NCBI GenBank assembly: GCA_018105865.1 | Contig: CM030859.1 | Coordinates: forward strand, 2,738,601-2,802,600 | DNA: 64,000 nt | Origin: Metaphire vulgaris | Taxonomy: Eukaryota; Annelida; Clitellata; Crassiclitellata; Megascolecidae | Direction: 5' to 3' | In this document: positions 46,836 to 58,863 of the stretch, piece by piece | How the letters are laid out: every line of letters starts with the position of its first letter | Numbering within the stretch: position 1 is the stretch's first letter | Translations under genes and position numbers: made by a program | Notes under the pieces: generated by a model | Told to the model about the DNA's origin: nothing | The model's database searches: none | The model's input: the letters and a program-made list of their open reading frames with translations, nothing else

Positions 46836-47190
46836 TATATACATATATATATATATAATGATTATAATCAATACATAATAATATAATCAATATATATATA
46901 ATGATTATAATCAATACAATACAACAATGTATAGATAGATAGATAGATATAGTTATACATTTTCTATTTAATAATTTAATTTTGCAAAAAAAACAGTCTT
47001 CGGATTTTCCGCAACGCGGTCCGGATTTTCCGGAGCGCCGCTCCGCCTCGCTCCGGCACAAAAAGCCCTGATCTGAGTTATCATTGGGACTCTGCTATTA
47101 AAATTGGTTCTTCCCAGTATCAAACTTTGCAGTATATACTGTTATACCATGGAATACCATCGATTGATATCTTTGAACATTATAACCGGG

Positions 47191-47382
47191 CAGTGGCGGC
47201 TCCACCGGGAGGGGGGCCAGGAGGGCCCGTGCCCCCTATTGAGAGCCTGGCCCCCAGTGCCCCCCCCCAGTTGGGACCTTATACTTAATGCTACATACAT
47301 TAAACAACAAATGGTTGGCCCCCATGATTAGAAGTTGCCCCCCATCGGCCTCCCCACTTGCCAAATCCTAGAGCCGCCACTG
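47191..47382 (-). mobile_element. CAGTGGCGGCTCCA MITE with perfect target-site duplication
   Basis: Ends are CAGTGGCGGCTCCACC and TAGAGCCGCCACTG. TAACCGGG is duplicated exactly. The inner order is inverted relative to 34657-34842. Confidence 0.93.
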
Positions 47383-47458
47383 TAACCGGGGGCTATAAAA
47401 GTGCACAATATTAATGAGTATTGATTATATTATATTATTCTTCTTGAATTGCTTTCAG

Positions 47459-47841
47459 GTCATGTTTGGACGGAAGGATCGGTCGGCCGTTGCTACGGCG
47501 ACGCCTGTCCGTGTCTCGACCATTTCGGGTCAACGCGCCGACCCGACGCCACGCAGAGAAAACGTCACGAATTGGAACGCGTCGGGCGTACGTTGACGCA
47601 ACCTCGGGTCGGCGGCGACGTAGGGTTTCGACGCGGGACGTACGGATTGCCGAGGTCGAGAAAAAGCGCCGAAGTCGGCGGCGGCGGCGGCGGTCGACCA
47701 TCGCGACAGAGAGGCGACGACCACCAGTCGCTACGACAGTGCGTCGTCGAGCGTCACTGCGACGGCTTCTCGTTTCTAGGTCTTGCTTCCTTTGTAACGG
47801 TTCGACTGCGACTGGGACCGATGTACGCCGTGTCCTTTCAG
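47459..47841 (+). CDS. Neurexin-like exon, N-terminal half of a laminin-G (LNS) domain
   Basis: The acceptor TTGCTTTCAG at 47458 and donor CAG|gtgaga at 47841 frame 383 bp. In the frame ending in phase 0, the last ~35 residues read RQCVVERHCDGFSFLGLASF, then VTVRLRLGPMYAVSFQ. This resembles the start of alpha-neurexin LNS3 (FxxxSYVAL...MHLFFQ before FKTxxxDGLILY), and it joins in phase with the exon at 59339. The first ~80 residues are Arg/Gly-rich, do not resemble the family, and stay open in other frames because of high GC. The true acceptor may therefore lie further right, for example after CGACCACCAG near 47727. Confidence 0.5.
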
Positions 47842-47890
47842 GTGAGAATCTCTCAGGTGATTTGTCGTGGTCGGACAGAGTGTCGCCTCG

Positions 47891-48386
47891 CAGTGGCGTA
47901 TAGCCAAGAGGTGGGGGTTTAAATCCCCTTGGCTCAGAGATGTCCATGGGTTGGGTTAACCCATGAGTTAGGTTGGGTTGGGTTGGATTGGGTTGGTTGG
48001 TGGGTTGGGTTGGGTCAGAAAATAAGTCACGGTTGTACTGTATTACGGTGGGTTGGGTTGGGTCAAGTAACACTATTACCGGCATGGGTTGGGTTGGAGA
48101 TTTTGAGGGTTGGGTTAGATTGGGTTCTAAAAAATGGACCCGTGGACAACCCTGCCTTAGCTGCCGACGGAAAACAATTTTTATGTGTTTCCATAAATTT
48201 TTTATTTTCGAACGCGGTTTTGTGGGTCAAACCCCGTCCTTGCAGCCCAAAATTTCAAAGTTCTATAGAATGTAAAGGTGTAATAAGGTGACAACCTTCT
48301 TTTGCTTGTAAAGATTTTTCGAAGTTGAATACGATCAAAACCAACCCATGCACTCCCCCCTTCCAGAAAACCTGGCTACGCCACTG
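47891..48386. mobile_element. CAGTGGCGTAGCC MITE split by a CAGAGATG MITE
   Basis: The left end is CAGTGGCGTATAGCCAAG and the right CCTGGCTACGCCACTG. Core GACAACCTTCTTTTGCTTGT lies at 48290. Interrupted at 47935-48154. Confidence 0.88.
47935..48154 (+). mobile_element. Nested CAGAGATGTCCATGG MITE
   Basis: Begins CAGAGATGTCCATGG and ends CCGTGGACAACCCTG. Flanks CCTTGGCT and CCTTAGCT match at 7 of 8. Confidence 0.9.
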
Positions 48387-49009
48387 ATGCCTTGCATTTC
48401 TTTTCGTTTCTTCGTGACCTTGTGTGGTCTTTATCGACGCTTAAAATACAAACAACGACAAAATGAAAGCAAACTGGGATGTAGTTGCATGTATCAAACA
48501 TAAAATGGGCCTAAGTAAGAGTCCTTTCCGAGCTCTCAAGGCTCTTAGGGCGGCGCTGATCTCCGTTTCCAAGGTCCTCCGCCAAGCGACAGCCAAGCGA
48601 CTGTTGGCCCGGGGCCAATGTTCCAACACAACGCGCCCGTTTACTCCGACCCATCGACATCTCTGGTTGCAACAGCCCTGGAATGGGATATTAACAATTT
48701 CTGACCATAACTTAATTGGCCCGTTCTAAAACATACACTCTTTCAAAAACAACTCGAGTTCATTTTTTTAAAATTCGCCGTTAAGAAAAACGTAGGATTG
48801 AGGGTAATTTCTCTGAGATGATCCGATTGAAATGGAAAAGAATGAAAATGGAAACTCATATAGGGGATCCACAAGGTCAGTTGCTCCGAGAAACCATAGA
48901 AACCAAGAAACATTTAACTAGAAACCATAGAGATTGTTCTGGATACTCCTATTTCAACTTGATATTTTAAGTAAAAAAATACAGCAATTAAAGCGCCAAT
49001 GCTTCCGTT
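48387..49009. other. Unassigned stretch
   Basis: A short region, GGGCGGCGCTGATCTCCG at about 48550, recalls the SINE body. No gene recognised. Confidence 0.35.
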
Positions 49010-49313
49010 TAGTGGCGGTTCCAGAATTTCTTGGTGGGGGGAGGGAAGAAATGAATTCATAGGAAGTTGACTGGGTATGAAAAGAGAAGGAAAATCAATA
49101 ATAAACTTTGCCAAAAATGACTGACAACATGGATTTCTTCTCTAATTTTACTACTCTTTTGCCGAAATATAGGTTGACAAGCAAGGAGATCATCCGCAGT
49201 TTTTCCCCGTAGTTTTACTAGACCCTTTCCCAAAAATAGGTTAGACAAGCAAAAAAAGAAGTCCGATTGGGGATCCACCCTAACTCATCCCCCGCCACGT
49301 GGAACCGCCACTG
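49010..49313. mobile_element. CAGTGGCGGTTCCA MITE (long-interior type)
   Basis: Begins (T)AGTGGCGGTTCCAG and ends GTGGAACCGCCACTG. Cores lie at 49174 and 49244. Flanks CTTCCGTT and TTTCCGTG match at 6 of 8. Confidence 0.83.
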
Positions 49314-49984
49314 TTTCCGTGATGGCTTTTCAATCGGCAAAAGTTAACACAATTGTAAAAGTAAAACTATTTAGAACAATGTTAATGTTTCTCTCCAGCA
49401 TAAAAATCTAGCCTTGAACTCGGTTATCATTATTAATCTGTGCGTTTTACAAGTGACGGAGTGTCTCTGTTATTAGTTTTCTGTATGCGCATCTTTTACG
49501 GTCCAATAGATACCGGTTTCTAGATAACCGGACTGCTTCTCTGTGCATGCAAGAGTCATTACCGTAAATCAATTATCTCTTGCGTTATGCTACATTAAGT
49601 CTAATTAATTTTCCAGCAAAGTCTTTTCCAGTGATCATCCAATCGTTGCTCAAAGCGCATTGCCGAGATGGGGGGAAGGGGCGGTTGGGGATTGGTGGGG
49701 TGGGTGGGGGTTGGGCGGGGGAGTTGGAGGGGAGCAGCGAGCCTTCGTTTTCGTCCTATTGGTTTCGGTTGAATGTTGCTGTTTGACGAATTTGAGACGT
49801 TTCCTTGTTCTCTGTGTTTCAGTCTGTTTCTCTGTTGCCTTTAGCGTCGACATATTCGGCGTTTTGTCCGGAATTTAATTGATTCCTCTCAGAGTTGCGG
49901 TCGGACATTTTGTCTCTGTCCTGTGATGGATGGTTGTCTCATCTGCTTGCTATTCCGCTGTCTTTGTCTTCTGATGTTGGTTTT

Positions 49985-49985
49985 G

Positions 49986-50036
<51 letters not shown>

Positions 50037-50343
50037 TCTCTGTCTCTGTCTCATTCTCTCTTAGTCTCTCTCTTGATCTTGCTCTCTCATATCTTTCCTT
50101 TCTCTCTTTCTTTCTCGCTTTCTTCTTTCTCTCTTTCTTTCCTCTGTCTGCTTGTCTGTCTATCTTTCTTTTTCTGCCTGTCTCTCTCTCTGTCTCTCTT
50201 TGTCTGCCTGTTTGTCTGTCTCTCTCTCTGCATCAATCTCTGTGTCTGCGTGTATTTCTTTTTGTCTGCCTTTCTGTCTTTGTCTGTTTCTGTCTGCCTG
50301 TCTGTCTCTCTCTGTCTCTCTGTCTCTCTCTCTCTCTCTCTCG
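49985..50343. repeat. (CT)n/(CTGT)n microsatellite
   Basis: About 350 bp of pyrimidine-rich CT, CTGT and CTTT units. Ser/Leu-repeat frames here are not genes. Confidence 0.96.
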
Positions 50344-50399
50344 CCTTGTAAATACCAAGGCACAACTTGCTTTCCGTGTGTAAGTCAAATATCAGGTTC

Positions 50400-51180
50400 G
50401 CGGCCCTTGTATCTTTATGCGACCACTACAATTTTATGCGAGATTTTATTTCCTTACACAAAGAAAGAACTTCACATCGTTTGGATGGAACGCGATTGAA
50501 CCAGACGCACCGGCGAGGAGTTCACCGGGTCCATTCTTAATCCCCGTCGAGAGAGTTCCAGTTATAAGCAAATGCGATGCGATTTTTATTTAAAAAAAAC
50601 ACGCACAAACACATGAAAGTGAACGCTGTGCGTCATTAGCAACGAAGACGCAGTTTTTGCGGATCAACTTGGCTTCCTCGGGCTCTATTTAATGTATAAG
50701 AGATATCAGAACACTTTCCCAAAAAAATTGATTTTTGGTCTTTGTTTCACATCCAAAGATTGAGAAATTCTGTTAATGGTTTGACTACCAGGAAGATTAC
50801 AAGTGCATCTTATGTCTGGCAGTGCTGTGAACAACCAGTAGCTGCGATATATAAAAAGCTAATGATTAACCAACAAACGTTTGTATTTATTACTTGCCAA
50901 ATACTGTAAGAGCTTGGTTATAAAATTATTAATATAATATTAGATTAGAGTATTTGGCACCCGGGCCGGCTGGTCATATGTCATATGTTCTCCCTCCCCC
51001 CAGTCCCCACAATTTCAGGTGTCGCCCTCTCATTCCCAGTACCCCTCAATCCCAACCATTTTTGCTCTAACTTGTAAATCAGTGAATGTGATCAAAGTTC
51101 TAAAATAAAATAATTAATTAACAAAGGCAAAACGAAGGAAACAGTTACAGCTTTGGTTCGCTTGTATTTACTTATTTTTA
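50400..51180. other. Unassigned AT-rich intronic-looking stretch
   Basis: No element or exon recognised. Confidence 0.4.
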
Positions 51181-51184
51181 CTTA

Positions 51185-51274
51185 TTTGTTACTTATGATT
51201 TATTTAGTTATTTATTTAGTTATTTACCTATTTATTTACTTATTTATTATTTATTATTTATTTATTTATTATAG

Positions 51275-51305
<31 letters not shown>

Positions 51306-51482
51306 TTATGGTGACTTACTTACTTATTTATTTACTTATTTATTTGGTTCGCTTGTATATACTTATTTTTACTTATTTGTTACTTATGATTTATTTAGTT
51401 ATTTATTTAGTTATTTATTATAGTTATTTACCTATTTATTTACTTATTTATTATTTATTATTTATTTATTTATTTATTATAT

Positions 51483-51537
<55 letters not shown>

Positions 51538-51592
51538 TTATGGTTACTTACTTACTTATTTATTTACTTATTTATTTGGTTCGCTTGTATAT
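51185..51592. repeat. TTTA/TTAC tetranucleotide satellite with a duplicated 200-bp unit
   Basis: About 400 bp of TTTA/TTAC. The longer phrase GGTTCGCTTGTAT plus TACTTATTTTTACTTATTTG starts at about 51155, 51346 and 51578, showing a ~190-230-bp higher-order repeat. Confidence 0.92.
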
Positions 51593-51704
51593 ACTATTGG
51601 CAAAGTAAATTCTATGGCAAAAAGATATAGTGCATTTAAATATGCATCATCGTCATCGTCATCGGCGGCGTCTTCATTGTCGTCATCATCATCATGTTCT
51701 TTGC

Positions 51705-51808
51705 CCATAGCTATTTCAAGAAAGATTAAGTGCATAAGAATAAGCAGCTACTACTGTACTACTCTCCAGGGCGCTGTATAAGTTTACGAGATTTTACTTA
51801 CTTACTTA
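51705..51808 (+). mobile_element. LINE 3' tail, (ACTT)n type
   Basis: AAGAAAGATTAAGTGCATAA, AGCTACTACTGTACTACTCT and GTATAAGTTTACGAGATTTT, then ACTT repeats. Close to 9090-9183. Confidence 0.78.
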
Positions 51809-52659
51809 CTTTGTCGTGAAATAGGTTTCGGGGCTCCATTGTTTCCATTCCCTCCTCTTTCTGCCTTCCCTCTTCTTTGATTTCTGCATAGGTTTCGTAA
51901 GGCTGTTCACTGTTATAATCGTCCAATCCAATAGCATCGTCCTTGTTCATGCTCTTGACCTGGAAAACGAGAAAATGAAGACTAAAATATGCATGTTTGC
52001 ACAAATCAGAAACGACTGCTACAAACTAGTAAAAGCGACATTTCTTTCTGTGTTTAAAATCTCGAATTGCCCGCTCCCTCTTGTGACGCTCGATGCCGAC
52101 CGACTCCTCGGCTCCACAGGTACGCCCAGGGGTTAAATTGAGCCGGATATTGCCGGATCTCCGATACGGGACGTCTGGTATCAGATCCGGAACGTACTTT
52201 TGAAGATCCGGTACGTTTTATGCTGTCAGCTGATGTGCAACAGAAATTACCAAATACAGCAATGCTGCTACAGGCTGCAGCTATATGATGACGACATTTT
52301 CTTTCCGATTAATCAAAATAATCGATCTAACGAATTTTAATCCTTTAAAAATGTTAACGATTAATCGATTAATTAATCGTCAATTTCTGCGACTATAGTA
52401 CTGTAGTATTATAGTTATATTCGTTGTGGTCTTTTATTGTTTACTTTAGCACTTTTCATGCACGGGAAAGAAAAGAAAACGTGAACTGTACTCTAAATGG
52501 TCGTTTAAAATTAATAAAAAAGTTGTGAAGAACTTCTGTGTCCGCGGAGAGAAAATAAGGAGATCCGGCACCTCTGTAGAAGTAATTTAACCCTCTGGGT
52601 ACGCCACAGAATGCTATAAAGCGAAATATTTCTCGCTTAGCGATTGCTGAAACGTCTAA

Positions 52660-53285
52660 TTGGCTCATCTCATTTGCTTCAGAAGGCCAACAAAATTCCA
52701 GGTATGATCAAAAGAACGATAGTGAGCAGAGAGAAGGATGTAATAATAAGACTTTACAAAACATTGGTACGCCCACATTTGGAGTATTGTGTCCGAGCAT
52801 GGTGTCAATTCCTGAAGAAAGACATAGAGACCTTAGAAAGAGTGCAACACAGAGCAACAAAGATGATCAAGGGATATCACAAACTAACCTATGAGGAAAG
52901 GCTAAATCACTGTGGATTGACAACCCTGGAAAAAAGAAGAGAGAGAGGGGATTTGATCGAGACATACAAAATACTAACAAACAAAGTGGAAATGCCAAAA
53001 GAAAGATTTTTTACAATGAAGCAGTATGATCGAACCAGAGGACACAGCATGAAACTGTTCAAGAAACGGGTTGGGAGACATAAACAGCATTTTTTAGTGC
53101 AAGAGTGGTGGACAGATGGAATGAACTGGATGAGAGGAGAGTAACGGCTACAACTGTAAACGAGTTCAAAATAAACCTCAGTAGTTTAGGGTATTAGATT
53201 GGACGGGAACAACAGTGGTTCTCACACAGGGCAGTCCCTACTGAACCACTTTAAACCTTGTTATATATTATATTATTCCCTTTTC
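52660..53285 (+). mobile_element. CR1-like LINE, 3' half of RT C-terminal domain
   Basis: Translates as QKANKIPGMIKRTIVSREKD, LYKTLVRPHLEYCVRAW, FLKKDIETLERVQHRATKMI, HCGLTTLEKRRER and GDLIETYKILTNKVEMPKE. After a frame change near 53095 it continues RVVDRWNELDERRV and ends in a stop near 53196. Same family as 13212-13735. The 3' UTR, TGGTTCTCACACAGGGCAG and TGAACCACTTTAAACC, matches too. No YADD; inactive. Lies in the presumed neurexin intron. Confidence 0.9.
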
Positions 53286-53627
53286 TTCTGTTTGCCTGCG
53301 ATAGTAGAAATCACAAGAATGTTCGTTGCGCATGCCTGGTCAATGGTCATCCACTGAAAATCCACCTGAATGAAGGCGTGACCATACTTGTCACAATTGT
53401 TATTTGATATTTTTGATCCCTTCGTCAGTTGATTTCCTATCGGTCAGTGGAACACAGGTCACGTGATGCAAGGCCACGTGATAAGGGACTTACACAAAGC
53501 CTCTTAAATTCTTCAGAGAGGTGCTCCCCGCTTGATAAGTAAATGAGAAGATTAAAAATATGGTTTCATTGGGAAACTCCCAGCGTCCTCTGAGGGCAAA
53601 TGAACTCCGTGGATCACTAAACCGCGT

Positions 53628-53629
53628 GC

Positions 53630-53710
<81 letters not shown>
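53628..53710. repeat. (AAT)n microsatellite
   Basis: About 27 units. Confidence 0.96.
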
Positions 53711-53713
<3 letters not shown>

Positions 53714-53820
53714 ATTTGTATAGCACCAGTTCTAATAACCTACTCTAAGCGTATCATTTTAATAGTAGGTTATATAGATGAGTTGATTGAGTGATCTTGC
53801 TCTGATCTTTGTCCATTCGT

Positions 53821-53823
<3 letters not shown>

Positions 53824-53889
<66 letters not shown>

Positions 53890-53998
53890 CAGAGACAGAG
53901 ACAGAGACAGAGACAGAGACAGAGACAGAGACAGAGACAGAGACAGACAGACAGAGACAGACAGAGACAGAGACAGAGAGACAGAGAGACAGAGAGAC

Positions 53999-54029
<31 letters not shown>

Positions 54030-54040
54030 CAGAGAGAGAC

Positions 54041-54097
<57 letters not shown>
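53824..54097. repeat. (GA)n/(GACA)n microsatellite
   Basis: GA runs flank a regular AGAGAC hexamer section. Arg/Glu or Ser/Leu repeat frames are artefacts. Confidence 0.97.
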
Positions 54098-54098
<1 letters not shown>

Positions 54099-54509
54099 GA
54101 CCTCCTTCCAGCTATTACCGAACGTTTGAAGCGAAGCGAGAGATTATTGTGCGCTGTCTTTTTCATTATACCGTGGACACAGTCCGACTGGTGCCTTGGG
54201 CAGCCGTGGTGTGTGCGACAGCGCAATATTGACTCATTGCGAACGAGTTTACGTTAGAAGCCGTCACATCATCCCAAAGCAGGCACTATTATTTTGACAG
54301 CATCGTTAGCAAGCAGTTATCTGCCAGTCATGGGCGCCAGCATAATTTTTTTCCGGGGGGAGGGGCAAAACACAACGGTCATGGTTAATATTTTAGCAAG
54401 CCTTTCAAAAGCAATATTTTGGCAATTTTAAAAGATTGCCTGAGTGCCAAGTTAAATTCTAAAAATCAGGAACTGTTATACTTTAATTCTTTAATCAAGT
54501 AGTGCCTTA

Positions 54510-54775
54510 CAGGAATATTTTTACACCCCTAACACTCACCCCAATTTGAGGTCGACACCCCCAAAATTTGGTAATGTGACAATGGTATGCATACAAAATG
54601 CATATTAATTAGCCCTGAACAGTGAAGACCCCCTAAATGGAGAAGGACACCCCTACCCTAACTCCTGGATTACCTTTTTTGCTTGTCAGACTTTTTTGGT
54701 AAAGACTTCCAAACTACGACACCCCCAGATTTTCCCGACCCCCCCCCAATTCGCAATCCTAGAAATAACCCTGGT
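54510..54775. mobile_element. CAGGGATAT-type MITE with perfect target-site duplication
   Basis: Begins CAGGAATATTTTTACACCCC and ends CTAGAAATAACCCTG. GTGCCTTA is duplicated exactly. Core ACCTTTTTTGCTTGTCAGAC lies at 54672. Confidence 0.87.
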
Positions 54776-55064
54776 GCCTTAGTGTGAAAATATCGGTTAA
54801 AAGCCAAAATATAGCATAGTTACAAAAACATATTTGCATTTTTTAGGGGGCCAAGTGCCCCTGTTTGTCCCAATGTGTGGGTGCCCATGTTGCCAGTACA
54901 TTTCGTTTGGCTGCATGTTTACCATTGGTGCTGTTTCGGGTTACAAGTTTCTCACTAAAAATATAGCATGGCTCGTTGTTACAGATAAACATAGCGCCTT
55001 GGATAAATAGGTTATTGCAAAGATAGCACGATTATTGTTATTATTATGATGATGACGGTGGTGA

Positions 55065-56315
55065 TGATAAGTAAGTAAAATCTCGTTAATTTCTAAAGCG
55101 CTTTCAAAAGATGCACCGAAGTAGCTCCTTATTCCTATGCGCTCAATCTCAAATGAAGTAGCTATAGCCAAAGGTGGGTCATTCATGCCGGGTCATTTAA
55201 TCAAAAGGTCGAGTGGGCAGGACTCTATAGCTATGGAGGGAATGATTTTATAAAGAGAAATGATTTTAGTTTAGAAAGAAAAGCATGAGGAGATGTTGCA
55301 AGAAGGGGAGAAAATTGTGACTCAGAGTTTGTTATTTGGCTTTGATGTAGACAACGAAGGGATATTGGAATTGAGTTCCAAAGCTCAGGTGCCGCATATG
55401 AAAAAGCACGATTGCAAATTTTGAGAGATGATTGATTCAGAGGTCGAAGGAGAGTTACATGAGAAGAGGATCTAGTAGATCCAGGTTGTTGTAGAATTAT
55501 CAAATTTCTTAGGTAGACTGGTTTTGATGTATGGAGTGAGTTATAAGTCATCGATATTATTTTATATTCAATGCGTTCTGTTATCTTGAGCCATTGGAGA
55601 GATTTGAGTAATGGTGTAATGTGGCAAAATTTAGGCGATTTAGTTACTGCACGAGCTAAGGCATTTTGAATCGATTGGAGTTTACATATGGAAGCCTTTG
55701 GAAGATTGTGAAACAGTGAGTTGCAGTAGTCTAACTTAGAGTGAACTATTGAAGTGGCAATAGTGGAAGCAGTTTTAATATCAAGGTAGGGGCGAAGGCG
55801 ACGTAGATCACGAATGTGAGCATAACAGGTTTTTGATAGTTGAGATATGTGAGCTTCAAAATTTAAGGAGGAGTCAAAAGTAAATCCAAGATTTTTTGCA
55901 GTTGGAACAGGGGTTATTATAGTATCTGGGGCTAAAATCAGTGTGGGATTTTCAATTTTTTTCAGTTGTTGTGGCAGTCCAAATAAGAGAAATTCTGTTT
56001 TGGAGGGATTGAGGGCAAGGAGATTAGCTGACATCCACGATGAGATTGACAAAAATGCTGATTCTAGTTGAGAGATTGATGCCTTAAAGGAAGATGGAGT
56101 AAACGAAAGAAATAATTGAGTGTCGTCTGCATAAAGTTGATGATTCAATTTGAGAGAGTTGATTAAGGATGACAGTGGGGTAGTGTAGAGACTGAACAAA
56201 ACCGGTCCAAGGACAGATCCTTGTGGTACTCCATAGTATAGATCGGAGGGTGATGAAGTTTGATTCTGGCATGAAACTTGAAAGGATCTAGATTGGAGAT
56301 AGGATTGGAACCAGC
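55065..56315 (-). mobile_element. L2-like LINE, RT C-terminal two thirds with YADD and (ACTT)n tail
   Basis: The minus strand from 56313 reads WFQSYLQSRSFQV, YGVPQGSVLGPVLFSLYTTP, LYADDTQLFLSF, LLALNPSKTEFLLFGL, KNLGFTFDSSLNFEAHI, IVHSKLDYCNSLFHNLP, HITPLLKSLQWLKITERIEY, ELWNSIPISLR and LSKLKSFLFIKSFPP stop (55231). The frame has no internal stop for about 1,080 bp, so it is the youngest LINE in the window. It is 5'-truncated at a GGT microsatellite. Its 3' UTR ends in the (ACTT)n tail found as solo copies elsewhere. Confidence 0.93.
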
Positions 56316-56317
56316 GG

Positions 56318-56420
56318 TGGTGGTGGTGGTGGTGGTGGTCAGCGATGGCAATTGGTCATTAATCGTTATCATCGTTATCAACGTCATCGTCGTCATCATC
56401 ATCATCATCATCATCATCAT
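56318..56420. repeat. (GGT)n and (ATC)n microsatellites
   Basis: GGT at 56318-56339 and ATC at 56385-56420. Confidence 0.93.
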
Positions 56421-56629
56421 TTCCTTCTTCTTTCAATAGTTCAAGATAAGGTAACATCAGCTTGTTATATTATATATACATATTAAAGATATATTATATA
56501 TATATATATTATTATATATGTTATATATGTCATATAAAAGGAGTATAATTAACTGTACAACGTCTATATGAAAATTGGCTCAAGTGAGAGTGAAGGTATC
56601 CAGTTAATGCCATTGTAGGCAGATGCAGA

Positions 56630-56643
56630 TACATAATATTATA

Positions 56644-56676
<33 letters not shown>

Positions 56677-57683
56677 GTACTGATTTATGTGGTAACTCGT
56701 CCGAACGAACTGCGTGAACACATTACAAAGTTACAGATAACTCGTACGATATAACCAGGTTTTAAGTCTCTCTTTAAAAGTATTCAAGGTTGTAGAGAGC
56801 TGTATTGATGGCGATAGACAATTCCATGCCCGAGCCGCGGCCGCGGGAAATGCTCGATCTCCGACGGTTCGGAGGCGCATCCTCGGGACCACCAATAAGG
56901 CGGATCCGGCCGATCTCAATCTTTGCCGGCTTGCGTGGTCAGCCACTCGTGATAGTTCGGACGCAAGGTATTCTGGACCGGCTCCATTCAGGCAACGGAA
57001 GGTCAATGTTGCCAGCTTGAAATGGATCCGCTCTGGCACAGACAACCAGTGCAGATCGCGTAGCAGCGGAGTAATGTGATCGCCTAATGAGGCCTGGCAT
57101 ATCACTCGCGCAGCAGCGTTCAGGACGGACTGGAGACGGTTATGTAGGTATTTCTGTAGTCCAGCGAGAGTTGCATTGCCGTAGTCTAATTTGGACAGCA
57201 CCAGTGCAAAGACCAGTGTTTTAAGACCATTGGCAGACACTGATCGACGGATACTCCTGATCAGCCGCAGGGCTTTGAAGCACCCTGCCACTACATTTGC
57301 CACATGTGACTTCATTGATAATGTACTGTCAAGATATATACCTAAATTCCGCACGATCGACACCGGTTGCACTTCCGTTCCATCGATGTAGATGCAAGAC
57401 GACGGTATCCAGTGTTTCTGTCTCTCAGCAGCCATCCAGAGCACTTCCGTCTTAGCAGCATTGAGCTGCAGTCGATGTGACCTCAACCAACTGGTCATCT
57501 CAGCTAAACACATCGTGACGCGTTGTTGAAGCTGCTGGATCGCCGCAGGGGGGGAGCTCCCGTAGACTTGCGTGTCGTCCGCGTAGAGGTGAGCTTGCAA
57601 CCCGAACCGCTGGGCAATACTCACCATATCGGCAACGTATAGTACGAAGAGGATAGGTCCCAGGACGGAGCCCTGAGGGACTA
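56630..57683 (-). mobile_element. CR1/L2-type LINE, RT C-terminal part with YADD and (AAT)n tail
   Basis: The minus strand reads VPQGSVLGPILFVLYVADM, LYADDTQVYGSSPP, LQLNAAKTEVLWMAAE, VRNLGIYLDSTLSMKSHV, LVLSKLDYGNATLAGL, HITPLLRDLHWLSVPERI, CLNGAGPEYLASELS, RAWNCLSPSIQ and LKTWLYRTSYL stop (56731). About 950 bp open without a stop; catalytic YADD is retained but the 5' half is gone. GC content is higher than in the neighbouring LINE, so it is a different family. The 3' end is an (AAT)n tail at about 56642-56675. Confidence 0.92.
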
Positions 57684-57762
57684 ATTGTCTATGAATTCAC
57701 TTCCCGCTGTCTTAGTTTTAGGAAGCTTAGCTCTAAGCGATTTTTTCAAAATGGAATCAGCA

Positions 57763-58025
57763 CAGAGATGTCCATGGGTTGGGTTAACCCATGTTGGTTG
57801 GGTCAACCGATGGGTTGAGTTGGGTTGGGTCAGACTTTTCCATATCAATGGTGGGCTGGGTCAGAAAATAAGTCATGGTTTAAGAAACTATAATGTATTA
57901 CAGTGGGTTGGGTTGGGTTGGGTTGGGTCAAGTAAACATATTATCGGCATGGGTTGGGTTGGGTTGGAGATGTGATGGCTTGGATTGAATTTGGTTCTAA
58001 AAAACTGGACCGATGGACATCTCTG
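57763..58025 (+). mobile_element. CAGAGATGTCCATGG MITE
   Basis: Begins CAGAGATGTCCATGGG and ends GATGGACATCTCTG. Flanks AATCAGCA and AATCAGCT match at 7 of 8. Confidence 0.9.
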
Positions 58026-58310
58026 AATCAGCTATCCTAGGTTTCATCTAAAGCTTAAATCCCATCAAATCTAATCATGAGTGCAAATATTCGTACAATC
58101 GCATCTAATTTGTGTCGTGTATTTCTGTGAACAGACAGCATGTCCACGATTATCTTTAAGTCCGTTGTTATTATCCCTGATATGCGATTCTGACATATTT
58201 TGGCTATGGTTCAAAACGCAACCAGCAGCTGCAAATAAGAAAAACGACCTCAGCGTTGTTCTATTTGTCGGATTTGGAGAATTCCAGACACTAAGGACGC
58301 ACTCTGCGAC

Positions 58311-58311
<1 letters not shown>

Positions 58312-58371
<60 letters not shown>
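58312..58371. repeat. (GT)n microsatellite
   Basis: About 29 GT units. Confidence 0.96.
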
Positions 58372-58372
<1 letters not shown>

Positions 58373-58519
58373 GTCTAGTCCGCAAGTTTATGTTCCAAAA
58401 ATAAATTTATTGAAAGAAAGAAATATTAATTGAAAAGTCATTTTAAAAATTTGTTAATAGAAAAGGTAGGTCCCTAAATTGTGAATCTGCATGTAGGCCC
58501 GGTACAGTGGTAAATCTGC

Positions 58520-58521
58520 CC

Positions 58522-58561
<40 letters not shown>

Positions 58562-58832
58562 TATCGTCGTCGTCGTCATCATAGTCATTATTTTTCACCC
58601 TCGCAACTCATCATCATCATCATCATCATTATCGTCGTCGTCGTCGTCGTCATCATCATAGTCATTATTTTTCACCCTCGCAACTCATCATCATCCTGAT
58701 CATCATTATCGTCGTCGTCGTCATCATCATAGTCATTATTTTTCACCCTCGCAACTCATCATCATCATCATCATCATCATCATCGTCGTCGTCGTCGTCA
58801 TGATCATAGTCATTATTTTTCACCCTCGCAAC

Positions 58833-58863
<31 letters not shown>

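Noticed and set aside
47931..48000. Telomere or internal telomeric repeat from TTGGG runs
   Set aside because: The runs are bounded by MITE ends and an 8-bp target duplication and are interleaved with constant non-repeat words.
47435..48085. 216-codon minus-strand frame over the 47.5-kb exon
   Set aside because: It continues through a GGGTTG-rich MITE (PTQPT repeats) and is the antisense of a GC-rich exon with + strand splice sites.
49895..50499. Several 100-160-codon Ser/Leu/Cys-rich frames
   Set aside because: They fall on a CT/CTGT microsatellite; similar frames appear on the opposite strand as Arg/Glu repeats.
53759..54232. Arg/Glu or Ser/Val repeat frames over 100 codons
   Set aside because: Pure GA/GACA microsatellite.
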